64,000 nt of DNA, taken from positions 1-64,000 of the forward strand of contig JBBSCB010000008.1 of the NCBI GenBank assembly GCA_038250675.1, in the 5' to 3' direction. The notes under the pieces were generated by a model. That model made no database searches. It was not told the DNA's origin and worked only from the letters and a program-made list of their open reading frames with translations. Source of the stretch: JAICUF01 sp038250675. GTDB lineage: Bacteria > Gemmatimonadota > Gemmatimonadetes > Gemmatimonadales > GWC2-71-9. This document shows positions 42,218-51,805 of this stretch, piece after piece; position 1 is the stretch's first letter; each line of letters starts with the position of its first letter. A program made the translations under genes and the position numbers.

Positions 42218-42613
42218 TCAGCTCCCTGGGGCCGTGTCGGGATCGGGTGGAACCGGCACATTGGTCGGACGCGGCGTGGGCGCGCCGATACGCTCAAATC
42301 TGACCGGCTTGGTGAGATCGCCTTCGGACAGCGTGAGCCTCTGCCCCTTCAGACTCATCTTGTAGTCTTCCCACTCCCCGCCAATCGCCAGCAAGAGGCG
42401 GTCCCCCTTCAGACGCCACCGCGCGGTTTCGGTCCCCCAGCTCGCGCTGCTGTCGGCGCGCACGATGACCGTCCGTGGCGCGTCCTTCCCATCCTTCTGA
42501 CTGAGCTGGCGCGCATCGACTCTCCACGTGCCGAGAATGCTGGGCGACGGCTTCTGTGCCGCGAGCGGCGCGCCGATGACGAGCGGAACGAGGACCAGGA
42601 GGTACGGCTTCAC
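42218..42613 (-). CDS. Small exported protein, unknown function
   Basis: This encodes 131 residues. A signal peptide ends at LAAQ (MKPYLLVLVPLVIGAPLAAQ). The mature part reads GTWRVDARQLSQ, ARWRLKGDRLLL, WEDYKMSLKGQRLTLSEG: short repeated strands of the type seen in lipocalin-like or DUF-type 'GTW' proteins. It ends with a Pro-rich tail (RPTNVPVPPDPDTAPGS). I do not recognise it further. It is separated from groEL by about 190 bases that hold two hairpins. Confidence 0.6.
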   Translation of the reverse strand: MKPYLLVLVPLVIGAPLAAQKPSPSILGTWRVDARQLSQKDGKDAPRTVIVRADSSASWGTETARWRLKGDRLLLAIGGEWEDYKMSLKGQRLTLSEGDLTKPVRFERIGAPTPRPTNVPVPPDPDTAPGS

Positions 42614-42697
42614 ACGAGCTCCGTGATTCCGGGTGGATCGGATCGATCAGTGAACGGCCGGCGAGCGAGCCGGCCACGCGAGGTAATTTAACGAGGA

Positions 42698-42723
42698 ATG
42701 CCCCGGATCGGTTTCCGGGGCAT
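42698..42723 (-). terminator. Hairpin between groEL and the small exported gene (distal)
   Basis: ATGCCCCGGA (42698-42707) pairs perfectly with TCCGGGGCAT (42714-42723), loop six bases. On the minus strand it is followed by TCCTCGTTAAATT, which has a few T but no continuous tract. It probably acts with the neighbouring hairpin as a tandem stop for groEL transcription. Confidence 0.55.
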
Positions 42724-42752
42724 CAGAGCGCGCGGGGCGCGCGGACGCACGA

Positions 42753-42780
42753 AGCGCCCCGGGAAGGTTCCCGGGGCGCT
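42753..42780 (-). terminator. Hairpin just downstream of groEL (proximal)
   Basis: AGCGCCCCGGGAA (42753-42765) pairs with TTCCCGGGGCGCT (42768-42780): 13 pairs with a two-base loop, so the tip opens in practice. It begins 22 bases after the groEL stop codon. The stem is very stable and lacks a T-tract. Confidence 0.6.
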
Positions 42781-42802
42781 CGCCGTGCTCGGAACTGCCG
42801 GG

Positions 42803-44434
<1,632 letters not shown>

Positions 44435-44463
44435 GTGTCGTTTCTCCGGTAAAGTGCGGACGC

Positions 44464-44778
44464 TCAGCCGAGCTTGGCGAGGACGTCGGAAGCCTTGATG
44501 ATGATGACCTCGTCACCATCCAGCGTGAACGGGGTGCCGCTGTACTTGCCGTAGATCACGGTGTCGCCAACCTTCAGATCCATCGCGATCCGCTGACCCT
44601 TCTCGATCCGGCCCGGACCGACGGCGATCACCTCGCCCTGGGTCGGCTTTTCCTTGGCAGTATCGGGAATGTACAGGCCACCACGCATCGCCTCGGCTTC
44701 GTCGGTCGGCATGATGACCACACGGTCTTCCATCGGGTGGAGCTTCATCTTGGGCTTCGCCTTCGTACCAGCGGACAT
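44464..44778 (-). CDS. groS: Co-chaperonin GroES (10 kDa)
   Basis: This encodes 104 residues. The ATG at 44778 has GGAGG seven bases upstream and gives the N-terminus MSAGTKAKPKMKLHPMEDRVVI. Another ATG at codon 11 (KLHP) would give a more classic length of 94. The mobile loop (TDEAEAMRGGLYIPDTAKEKP) and the core GEVIAVGPGRIEKGQRI, VIYGKYSGTPFTLDGDEVIII are intact. It caps the GroEL ring. Expression is likely under HrcA. Confidence 0.98.
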   Translation of the reverse strand: MSAGTKAKPKMKLHPMEDRVVIMPTDEAEAMRGGLYIPDTAKEKPTQGEVIAVGPGRIEKGQRIAMDLKVGDTVIYGKYSGTPFTLDGDEVIIIKASDVLAKLG

Positions 44779-44827
44779 TGCCACCTCCACAACAAGTAAG
44801 ATTGGTAAATAATTGCGCCACATTCAC

Positions 44828-44854
44828 TTGGCACTCAGGTCATTGGAGTGCCAG
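44828..44854 (-). promoter_or_regulatory. CIRCE element (HrcA operator) of groES-groEL
   Basis: TTGGCACTC-N9-GAGTGCCAG (44828-44836 and 44846-44854). The consensus is TTAGCACTC-N9-GAGTGCTAA; the inner six bases of each arm match exactly and the outer bases differ slightly, with the two arms agreeing at eight of nine positions. It is located about 50 bases before the groES ATG and just after the -10 box, the normal place. No hrcA gene is in this window. Confidence 0.9.
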
Positions 44855-44866
44855 CCACTGGGGCGT

Positions 44867-44894
44867 AAGATAAGACCCGGACCGCCAGAGTCAA
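44867..44894 (-). promoter_or_regulatory. Sigma-70-type promoter of groES-groEL
   Basis: Read on the minus strand, TTGACT (44894-44889) and TATCTT (44872-44867) are separated by 16 bases. The CIRCE begins about 12 bases beyond the -10 box, so bound HrcA would block the transcription start. Confidence 0.75.
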
Positions 44895-45050
44895 GCGCTC
44901 GCGGCAGAGCTCACGGACGACCGGTGCGGCTCTGACCCCGGTCGGCCGTGCTTGACTTTGCCCGGACGCCGGCCGAGTTTCCCGCCGGGCCGAGGCTGGC
45001 CCCACGCGCCGCGCGCGGCCGCGTGTCCACCCGTCACACCGGAGTTCGGC

Positions 45051-46172
45051 ATGCTGCTGTTCGGTTCCCTGCTCGCGCTGTCGCTCGCCACTCCCGGCCC
45101 CCGGCCGCTGCCCGCCGCTCTTCCGGGGCCAGACCCGCGGGTCACCGTCACGGTGGACTCCTCCCGGCACGCCGTCGTCATCATGTCCGGACCGTTCGAC
45201 CTGAAGAACGAACCGCCCATGGATGAGATGATGGAGATGGGCCACGCCATGGAGCACGACGCCCCGGTGCAGCGGTTTGCCTGGCCGGTGGACGGCTGGC
45301 TGCGCGGGTTCGAATGGAGTCTCGTGGATGCGCACGGGCGCCCGGTGCCCAAGCAGGTCATGCACCATCTCATTATGGTGAACTTCGACCGCCGCCAGCT
45401 GCTGTACGATGCGGCCGAGCGCCTCATGGGCGCCGGCAGTGAAACGGAAGACGCAACGGTGCCCAAGTCGATCGGCATTCCGCTCACCACCGGCACGCGG
45501 CTGGGCTTCTACATCATGTGGCACAATGACACGGGTCACGACCTCGACGGGGTGACACTCAAGCTCAGCCTGCTGTGGACGCCAAAGAACCAGAATCCGC
45601 GGCCGGTGAACGCACTCCCCATCTACATGGACGTCAATCTGACCGTGGGCGGGACCAACACCTTCGATGTGCCCCCCGGGAAGTCGACCAAGTCGCACGA
45701 GTTCACGATGCCAGTGGGCGGCAAGCTGCTCGGCGTCGGCGGACATCTGCATGACTACGGGACGTCGGTGAGTTTGGTGGATGCCGAAACGGGCAAGGTG
45801 CTCACCCGCGTCGACGCGGTGCGGGATTCGACCGGTCACGTCCTGAGCGTCGGCCGCCACCTCTTCGGTGTGAGCGGCTCGGGCCTCACGCTCAAGGCCA
45901 ATCACCGATATCGCGTCGTGGGTGAATACAGCAACACGACCGGCAGGATGCGCCCCGACGGCGCGATGGCGCACATGGTGGGGCTGTTCGTGCCGGACGA
46001 CCTCAGCCGCTGGCCCGCGATCAATCCATCGGACCCGGGGTTCAAGCTCGACATGGCATCACTTCACGCCGACCCGCGGGGGAATCCGCTTCCGATGGAC
46101 GGGATGCCGATGGACCACGACATGCCCGGGACGAACCATTCGGGCGGCGCCAAGTCCACCGGCAAGCCCTAG
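45051..46172 (+). CDS. Exported protein with a copper type II (PHM-like) monooxygenase fold
   Basis: This encodes 373 residues. The ATG at 45051 gives a hydrophobic start (MLLFGSLLALSLATPGPRPL). Metal-ligand pattern like peptidylglycine alpha-hydroxylating monooxygenase: VMHHLIM (His105, His106), FYIMWHND (His158), then GGHLHDYG (His232, His234) and a late Met in GAMAHMVG (Met306 or 309). These could form the CuA and CuB sites in order. Residues 56-70 (PPMDEMMEMGHAMEHD) and the C-terminus (MDGMPMDHDMPG) are Met/His-rich, as in copper-binding tails. The catalytic role is inferred from motif order only. It is divergent from groES. Confidence 0.55.
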   Translation: MLLFGSLLALSLATPGPRPLPAALPGPDPRVTVTVDSSRHAVVIMSGPFDLKNEPPMDEMMEMGHAMEHDAPVQRFAWPVDGWLRGFEWSLVDAHGRPVPKQVMHHLIMVNFDRRQLLYDAAERLMGAGSETEDATVPKSIGIPLTTGTRLGFYIMWHNDTGHDLDGVTLKLSLLWTPKNQNPRPVNALPIYMDVNLTVGGTNTFDVPPGKSTKSHEFTMPVGGKLLGVGGHLHDYGTSVSLVDAETGKVLTRVDAVRDSTGHVLSVGRHLFGVSGSGLTLKANHRYRVVGEYSNTTGRMRPDGAMAHMVGLFVPDDLSRWPAINPSDPGFKLDMASLHADPRGNPLPMDGMPMDHDMPGTNHSGGAKSTGKP

Positions 46173-46198
46173 CCGGTGGTGGGCCCGGTCCCCGCGGG

Positions 46199-47164
46199 CT
46201 ACTCCACGATCCGCCTCACGCCGACCCAGCGCTTGTACCACCACTTCCCGTACGGATCGTTCTCGGTCAACTGACTGGTCTGGACCCCGGTGCTCGCGCT
46301 GTGGATGAACCGCCCGTCGCCGATGTACATCCCGACGTGCGTCACCCCGTGACCACTGTTCGAGAACGTCAGCAGGTCGCCGGGCTGCAGCGACGCCACG
46401 TCGCGGCCCACCTCGCGTCCCGCCGCCGCCTGCTCCATGCTGCGCCTGGGCAGCCGGATGCCGTGACGGGCGTAGGCGTACTGGATCAGGCCCGAGCAGT
46501 CGAACCCGCCGCCGTCCACGCCGCCCAGGCGGTAGCGGGTGCCGATCACGGAGTCCGCGGTCGCGATGACGCCATCGAGCAGCCGCTGCGCATCGCTCCG
46601 CGCGAGACTGTGCCCGGTGGCGGCGGCGTCTCCGAACGGCGCGGGCGGCGGCGCCGCATCCGGGCGCGTCCGCGGCGCACGTGACCCGCCGCCAAAGTTG
46701 GCGCCCAGTCGCAGCGAGAGCTCGAGACCGGATCGCTGATGCGCGCCGTACTGGTGATATCGCGTCTCGATCCCCAGCGAAAGTGCAGGGAGCGGCAACA
46801 GCTCGTAGCCGAGCCCGGCGGACCACGCGCTCCACCAGCTCTCGGCGCCGTCGGTGCCGATGCCGCCGCTGAGTGCACCCATCGCGTAAATGCCCGGGCG
46901 ACCGCCCCGGAACAGCGACACCTCGGCGGTCCCGCCCCACAGGCGTGCCGATGCCGGCGCGGGCCCCTGCACCAGCACGCCGCCAAGCCCGAAGCCGGCG
47001 GGGCCGGCGATCGGCCCCTGCCAGGTGGCGCCATAGGACGTCCAACCACCGTCGCGGAACAGATGACCGAGGCGGAGCGCCAGCCCCTGGGCGTGCATGG
47101 GGGCCGGGAGCGTCGCCGCGCAGCCGGCGAGTGCCAGGATCAGGCGCCGCGCGGGCCCGCTCAC
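46199..47164 (-). CDS. Exported NlpC/P60 cell-wall hydrolase with N-terminal beta-barrel-like domain
   Basis: This encodes 321 residues from GTG at 47164. Residues 198-321 are an NlpC/P60 (C40) peptidase. The catalytic Cys223 is in GGGFDCSGLIQ, His276 in VTHVGMYIGDG and a third polar residue His288 in FIHSA. The family cleaves gamma-D-Glu-diaminopimelate bonds in peptidoglycan. Residues about 25-170 are alternating hydrophobic/polar strands rich in Gly and aromatics (for example GLALRLGHLF, ALSLGIETRYHQ, LELSLRLGANF), which suggests a small outer-membrane barrel. A low-complexity linker (about residues 168-195, Pro/Ala/Arg) separates the two. It is coupled to the lipoprotein gene upstream by GTGA. 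Confidence 0.82.
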   Translation of the reverse strand: MSGPARRLILALAGCAATLPAPMHAQGLALRLGHLFRDGGWTSYGATWQGPIAGPAGFGLGGVLVQGPAPASARLWGGTAEVSLFRGGRPGIYAMGALSGGIGTDGAESWWSAWSAGLGYELLPLPALSLGIETRYHQYGAHQRSGLELSLRLGANFGGGSRAPRTRPDAAPPPAPFGDAAATGHSLARSDAQRLLDGVIATADSVIGTRYRLGGVDGGGFDCSGLIQYAYARHGIRLPRRSMEQAAAGREVGRDVASLQPGDLLTFSNSGHGVTHVGMYIGDGRFIHSASTGVQTSQLTENDPYGKWWYKRWVGVRRIVE

Positions 47165-47562
47165 CGGGCGCGCACCGGCACCGGCTGCCCGGTCCTGACG
47201 TCAACGTGATAGCGATCGAGCGGGACACAGCCGCGGTACAGCACCGCGCCGAGCGTCGAGTCGTCGATGAAGCGCGGAGCGACTTCGGTGTACAGCAGCG
47301 GCACCGGGATGCGCGCGACACCGCGCCGGATCTCCAGCGTGCGATCGACGCACCGTCCTCCGGCAGAATCGTGATCCTCGCGTGCCAGCGTGAACCAGAC
47401 CGTCGTGCTGTCCGGACCCCGTGCCACGAGTGATTCGGGAAGCGCCGCGGGTTGGGCAATCGAGTCGACCGACGTGGTGGCGGCGGCTCGCTCGGCCCGG
47501 CCGGTGCACGCGGCGGCCAGCCCCATGAGCGCCAGCGCGGCCCCCGGGAGCGGCCGCGTCAC
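47161..47562 (-). CDS. Small lipoprotein, unknown function
   Basis: This encodes 133 residues from GTG at 47562. Lipobox AAAC puts the lipid Cys at residue 19. A frame reaching back to 47736 is out of place and not used. The mature protein has a VWFTLAREDHDSAGGRCVDRT segment and ends in LYRGCVPLDRYHVDVRTGQP. No family recognised. It overlaps both neighbours by four bases (GTGA): the NlpC/P60 gene downstream and the membrane-protein gene upstream. Confidence 0.7.
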   Translation of the reverse strand: MTRPLPGAALALMGLAAACTGRAERAAATTSVDSIAQPAALPESLVARGPDSTTVWFTLAREDHDSAGGRCVDRTLEIRRGVARIPVPLLYTEVAPRFIDDSTLGAVLYRGCVPLDRYHVDVRTGQPVPVRAR

Positions 47563-47885
47563 CGCGCCGCTCCCGCCGCGTCTTCGTCCTCCGGATCGAG
47601 CGTGGTGGGCGCGGTCAGCGATGCCGTGTCCGGGGTGCCATCGGCGGTGATCGCCAGTGCCTCCCGAATGGCGGGCGAGCTCCGGAGCAGATGCAGCCAG
47701 CCGATGAGCGTGAGGAAGCCGGCGGCGGCGCCGCACAGGGCGGCCACGACGAGCCCGGTCTGCGGGTTGGCAATGCGCGCAGCCAGGACTTCACCCGCGA
47801 CGCAGCCAAAAAAAGAAGCTGCCCACGCCATGAACGGCGTGAGCAGCCATCCGAACGCCCGCAAGAAGAGCCGCAGCCAATGCAT
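47559..47885 (-). CDS. Small membrane protein
   Basis: This encodes 108 residues. The ATG at 47885 gives two hydrophobic helices (about residues 8-27, GWLLTPFMAWAASFFGCVAG, and 40-65, GLVVAALCGAAAGFLTLIGWL) and a polar acidic tail (TLDPEDEDAAG). An upstream ATG would add a basic stretch overlapping the neighbour. A run of seven T sits in the ASFFG codons. No function known. It is part of the four-gene NlpC/P60 group. Confidence 0.65.
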   Translation of the reverse strand: MHWLRLFLRAFGWLLTPFMAWAASFFGCVAGEVLAARIANPQTGLVVAALCGAAAGFLTLIGWLHLLRSSPAIREALAITADGTPDTASLTAPTTLDPEDEDAAGAAR

Positions 47886-47889
47886 CAGG

Positions 47890-48519
47890 TCACGCGCGGG
47901 ATGCCCGCCACGACGTGAGCGCGGCCCCGGCGGCGACCCCGGGCAGAAACGCGACGCCGAAGGTGCCGAGCGACCAGCCCGCATGCGGCACATGGATCAC
48001 GATCGCGAGGAGGGCAAATCCCACGCTCAGTGCGAGCGCGAGCAGCATGGGCTGCGCCAGCGAATGCGGCTGTCCGCGCCGCACCCGCGCCGCCAGCATG
48101 AGCGCGCCCATCCACGGCATGAACGTCCCGACCATCCACCACACCGGGTGGTACCACCAGTTGCTGCCCCCGCCGATCTCGAGCCAGCGGTTGGTATAGA
48201 CACCGAGGGGCTGCAGGATCGCGACATCAAACAACAGAAACACCGCCGTGGCGGCGAGTCCGGTGCCGGCGGCACCGGCGATCCCCTCGATGGTTCGCGC
48301 CCGGGTCCAGGTGCCCGGCAGCAGCGTGACGATCGTAAGCCCCGCAATCAGCACGATCCCGCCGACGACCGCCTCGACGATGCCGCCGGTCAGCCGGGTG
48401 ATGATGGCCATCAGCACCACGATCAGCGCCTCGATGGCGCCGAGGATCACGGCATGCCGGATCACACCGGGCAGCGCCGTCCGATCGAAATCGCCCTGAA
48501 GTTCCACCGCCGATCCCAT
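47890..48519 (-). CDS. Multi-pass membrane protein, unknown function
   Basis: This encodes 209 residues. The ATG at 48519 has GGAGA eight bases upstream; a GTG four codons earlier is possible. About five or six hydrophobic helices are visible, including VILGAIEALIVVLMAIITRL, GIVEAVVGGIVLIAGLTIVTLL, GTGLAATAVFLLFDVAIL, MVGTFMPWMGALML and LLALALSVGFALLAIVIHV. Three aromatic residues in SNWWYHPVWW form a Trp-rich loop. I do not recognise the family. It leads the four-gene NlpC/P60 group. Confidence 0.7.
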   Translation of the reverse strand: MGSAVELQGDFDRTALPGVIRHAVILGAIEALIVVLMAIITRLTGGIVEAVVGGIVLIAGLTIVTLLPGTWTRARTIEGIAGAAGTGLAATAVFLLFDVAILQPLGVYTNRWLEIGGGSNWWYHPVWWMVGTFMPWMGALMLAARVRRGQPHSLAQPMLLALALSVGFALLAIVIHVPHAGWSLGTFGVAFLPGVAAGAALTSWRASRA

Positions 48520-48581
48520 GCCGTCTCCCACTGGAGTGAAGGGTCAATAATACCGCGGCCCGGCGCGCCGGGCCAAGGGGT

Positions 48582-49505
48582 TCAGCCGGCCCAGGCAGCG
48601 ACCACGACGATATCGGTCACCGCCCACGCAGCGAGCGCCCGATACATCCCTCGCTGGTGCTCGGCCGGCGTCATGCGCACGCCGCGGCGCCGCCACGGGA
48701 CGAGCACGGCGGCCCAGGCCGCTCCCGCCGCCCCGAGCGCCGCCCAGCGCCAGCCGCCGGCCGTACCCCAGCCACTGCGCACGCCGGCCGCCGCGAGAAG
48801 CGCGAATGCCAACGCCGCCGCGCCCAGCGCAACGTCGAGACTGCGCGCGACGCCGAGGCGCAGCGCGAGCGTCACGTCGCCGCGGGCGCGGTCCTCGTCG
48901 AGCTGATAGAGCTGCGTAAGCGGATACAGCGCCGCGAACAGCGGGCAGAAGGCGAGCAGAATCAGCCCGTGCGTGAGGTGGAGCGGACGCCCGGTCGACG
49001 CCCACCCGGCGTACGGCGTCAGCGACCCGAAACCCCACATGTTGATGAGCCAGTCCGCACCCGCCACCGCCTTCAGACGAGCCGGCGGCACCGAATAGAG
49101 CAGCGAGAGCAGGAGGCACACGACATACGCGGCAGCGAAGCCGCGCGGCAGCGCGAACGCGCCGGCGAGGCCGGCCAGCATCAATCCGAGCCCGAACGCA
49201 AAGAGATGTCGCGGCGGCGGCGGCGGCCGGCGCAGGTAGGCGACGTCTCCCAGGTCACGATCGACAGCGGAATTGATCGCCAGCGTTCCGCCGTTGAGGC
49301 ACACCACCCAGAGCAGCAACGCCAGCAGACCGTGCCCCAGCTCGGCACCGGCCGCCAGCGCCAGCCCCGTCGCGAGCAGGTAGCCCACCGTGGTATGGGC
49401 CGCCATGATCGGCCATTCCGCGGGGCGCAGGTGCAGCACGTAGTCAAAGCGGCCGCCGAGCAGACGGTAACCCAGCCGGCGCGTGCCGCCGGGCGATGGC
49501 GTCAC
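48582..49505 (-). CDS. UbiA-family prenyltransferase
   Basis: This encodes 307 residues from GTG at 49505, overlapping the coaX stop by four bases. Eight to nine hydrophobic helices are present. The two aspartate-rich motifs are NSAVDRDLGDVAYLRRP (Asn79, Asp83, Asp85; classical form NDxxDxxxD) and YQLDEDRARGDVTLALRLG. Such enzymes attach a prenyl chain to an aromatic or porphyrin ring, as in quinone, heme O or chlorophyll synthesis. The acceptor cannot be read from the sequence. The quinone or heme pathway genes that would decide are not adjacent. Confidence 0.85.
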   Translation of the reverse strand: MTPSPGGTRRLGYRLLGGRFDYVLHLRPAEWPIMAAHTTVGYLLATGLALAAGAELGHGLLALLLWVVCLNGGTLAINSAVDRDLGDVAYLRRPPPPPRHLFAFGLGLMLAGLAGAFALPRGFAAAYVVCLLLSLLYSVPPARLKAVAGADWLINMWGFGSLTPYAGWASTGRPLHLTHGLILLAFCPLFAALYPLTQLYQLDEDRARGDVTLALRLGVARSLDVALGAAALAFALLAAAGVRSGWGTAGGWRWAALGAAGAAWAAVLVPWRRRGVRMTPAEHQRGMYRALAAWAVTDIVVVAAWAG

Positions 49506-50281
49506 CAGCGGAGGCCCAGGTGTCCCGCTGCGAGGCACAGGCCGCGAAGCGTCAGCGCCGGCTCGACCGCGTCGATGCTCCGGCAGTGAGGCGCGACGAG
49601 CGCGGAGAGCCCGCCGGTCGCCACCACGCGCGGCTGACCGCCGTCCGGCCACTCGGCCCGGATGCGCCGCACCATGCCGTCCACGGCATCGGCGGCGCCA
49701 TAGATCACGCCCGCCTGAATGCATTCCTCGGTCCGGCGGCCGATGACCCGCTCAGGCGCGGCGAGCTCAGTGGCGGGCAGCTTGGCGGCGCGCCGGGTGA
49801 GCTGATCGGCCGAGGTGCGCACCCCGGGCATGATGGCGCCACCGATGAAGCGACCATCGGCGGTGATGCAGTCGAAGGTGGTGGCGGTGCCGAAGTCCAC
49901 CACGATCACGTCGCCAGCGTGCAGGTCCGCGGCCGCGAGCACGTTGACGATGCGGTCGGCACCGACGCTGAGCGGCTCGTCCACATCCAGCCGCACCGGC
50001 AGCCGCGCGTGCGCATCCACGGCCACCGGACGCACGCCGGTGGCCGCCGCGACGCCGTCGGCGATGCTGCGCGTGACCGCCGGCGCCACCGAGGCCAGGC
50101 AGATTGCGCGCACCTCGTTGGGCGAATGGCCGGCATGCAGCAGAAAACCGCTGATGGCGGCGGCCCATTCGTCCGGCGTACGATCGGGATTGGTCGTGAG
50201 TCGCCAGTGCACCAGGAGGGCGTCGTCCCGGAAGAGCCCGGCGGTGATCTCCGTGTTGCCGATGTCGAGGGTCAGAAGCAT
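49502..50281 (-). CDS. coaX: Type III pantothenate kinase
   Basis: This encodes 259 residues, the family length. It phosphorylates pantothenate as the first step of CoA synthesis. Signatures: LTLDIGNTEITAGLF (ASKHA phosphate loop), PLSVGADRIVNVLAAADL, VVDFGTATTFDCIT and GGAIMPGVRTSADQL. The start ATG at 50281 is 13 bases downstream of the birA stop. The pairing of birA and coaX is frequent in bacteria and supports both calls. Confidence 0.95.
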   Translation of the reverse strand: MLLTLDIGNTEITAGLFRDDALLVHWRLTTNPDRTPDEWAAAISGFLLHAGHSPNEVRAICLASVAPAVTRSIADGVAAATGVRPVAVDAHARLPVRLDVDEPLSVGADRIVNVLAAADLHAGDVIVVDFGTATTFDCITADGRFIGGAIMPGVRTSADQLTRRAAKLPATELAAPERVIGRRTEECIQAGVIYGAADAVDGMVRRIRAEWPDGGQPRVVATGGLSALVAPHCRSIDAVEPALTLRGLCLAAGHLGLRW

Positions 50282-50294
50282 GGCCGGCTCTCCT

Positions 50295-51002
50295 TCAGGT
50301 GGTCCCGGCGACGGCCGGGCCCACGCGAACGGTCTCGACGGCACCGTCGGCCCGGCGCACGCGCAGCGCTCCGTCGTCGAGCACCCCTTCGGCGATGCCC
50401 GCCACCGGCGAGTGGAGGACGCGGCCGCGGAGCCAGTCGCGCGCGGCAAACGCCCGCTGCTCGCGGCGATCGAGCAGCCCACCTTCCCGTGCCGCGGCAC
50501 GGACCGCGTTGATCACGGGCAGCGCCAGATCGCCCGGGCGGAGCTCCGGCTGCACCGATGCGAGCGAGACGGCCGTACCCTCCAGCTCGGTGGGGATGGC
50601 GTTGGCCACATTGAGGCCGACGCCGATGGCGATCCACGCCAGCCGGTCTCCCACCCACCGTGCCTCGCACAAAATGCCGCCGGCCTTCCGACCCGCGAGC
50701 AGCAGATCGTTGGGCCACTTCACCGCCACACCGGGCACGCCGAACGCATCGAGCACCTCGGCCACCGCGAGGGCGACGCGCAGGCTCAGCGCATCGCCCG
50801 GCGGCGCACCGGCGGGGCGCACGAGCACGCTCAGCCACAGTCCGCCGCGGAGCGAGTGCCAGCTCCGCCCGCGGGACCCCCGCCCGCCGGTCTGCTCGAC
50901 GGCCACCACCGCCGTGCCGTCCGCCGCGCCGTCCGCGGCCACGCCGTGCACCACGTCCTGCGTGGATCCGACGCGCTCGGCCCAGGTGATCAGCCCCGTC
51001 AT
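50295..51002 (-). CDS. birA: Biotin-[acetyl-CoA carboxylase] ligase
   Basis: This encodes 235 residues. The catalytic core has GSTQDVVHG, VAVEQTGGRGSRGRSWHS (the nucleotide-binding GRGRxGxxW-type loop), VAVKWPNDLLLAGRKAGGIL and IGVGLNV. A C-terminal SH3-like domain follows (GRVLHSPVAGIAEGVLDDGAL). It lacks the N-terminal helix-turn-helix of E. coli BirA, so it modifies biotin carriers but cannot repress biotin genes. The start overlaps the uppP stop by four bases. Confidence 0.94.
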   Translation of the reverse strand: MTGLITWAERVGSTQDVVHGVAADGAADGTAVVAVEQTGGRGSRGRSWHSLRGGLWLSVLVRPAGAPPGDALSLRVALAVAEVLDAFGVPGVAVKWPNDLLLAGRKAGGILCEARWVGDRLAWIAIGVGLNVANAIPTELEGTAVSLASVQPELRPGDLALPVINAVRAAAREGGLLDRREQRAFAARDWLRGRVLHSPVAGIAEGVLDDGALRVRRADGAVETVRVGPAVAGTT

Positions 51003-51805
51003 GCGCGCGTGCCGTCCAGAAAGAGCGCCAGCAGGAGCAACCCAAAGACGATCCGGTACCAGGCGAAGACCCGGAAGGTGTTGTGGGACACGAAGCGGAG
51101 GAACGCGCGCACGACGACCAGCGCGGACACGAACGAGACGATGAAGCCGAGCGCAAAGACGGGGACGTCGCCGCCGCCGAGTCCGTGCCGACTCTTGAAG
51201 AGGTCGTATGCGGTGGCCGCGAGCATGACGGGAATGGCGAGGAAGAACGAGAACTCCGTCGCCGCGCGACGTGACAGGCCCAGTGCATATCCGCCCAGGA
51301 TCGTGGCCGCCGAGCGCGAGGTGCCCGGAATGAGCGAGAGGACCTGGGCCAGACCGACGCCGAGCGCGGTCGACGGCGGCACCGCCATCACGTCATCGGA
51401 GCCCTCCACCGGTCGCCACCGCTCGATAATCAGAATGGCAATGCCGCCCACCACCAGCGCCGCGGCGACCACGAGTGGCCGGAACAGGTACTGCTTGACC
51501 CACTCGTGCACGGCCAGCCCGATGACGGCGACCGGAAGAAACGCGATGAGGAGATTGACCAGCAGCCGGCGCGCCGGGCCGTCATGGCGCGCGTCCACCA
51601 GCAACGCCACCAGGCGCACGCGGTACAACCACACGATGGCCAGGATGGCACCGAGCTGAATGAAAATCTCGAACGCCTTGGCGGTCGCACCCTCAAAGCC
51701 CAGCCAGTGCCCGGCGAGAATCAGGTGGCCGGTGGACGAGACCGGCAGAAACTCGGTCACGCCCTCGACGAGCCCGAGGACGGTGGCGACGAGGTAGGGG
51801 TTCAT
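50999..51805 (-). CDS. uppP: Undecaprenyl-diphosphate phosphatase (UppP/BacA)
   Basis: This encodes 268 residues. It recycles the lipid carrier of peptidoglycan synthesis. The catalytic blocks are VEGVTEFLPVSSTGHLIL and VGLAQVLSLIPGTSRSAATIL, both inverted halves of the fold. About seven to eight hydrophobic helices are visible, ending in FVSHNTFRVFAWYRIVFGLLLLAL. The ATG at 51805 overlaps the bshA stop by four bases. Members can also give bacitracin resistance. Confidence 0.97.
   Translation of the reverse strand: MNPYLVATVLGLVEGVTEFLPVSSTGHLILAGHWLGFEGATAKAFEIFIQLGAILAIVWLYRVRLVALLVDARHDGPARRLLVNLLIAFLPVAVIGLAVHEWVKQYLFRPLVVAAALVVGGIAILIIERWRPVEGSDDVMAVPPSTALGVGLAQVLSLIPGTSRSAATILGGYALGLSRRAATEFSFFLAIPVMLAATAYDLFKSRHGLGGGDVPVFALGFIVSFVSALVVVRAFLRFVSHNTFRVFAWYRIVFGLLLLALFLDGTRA

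Noticed and set aside
47806..47815. Seven-T run in the small membrane-protein gene as a phase-variation site
   Set aside because: Seven bases is short enough to be ordinary, and it encodes ASFFG in a hydrophobic helix.
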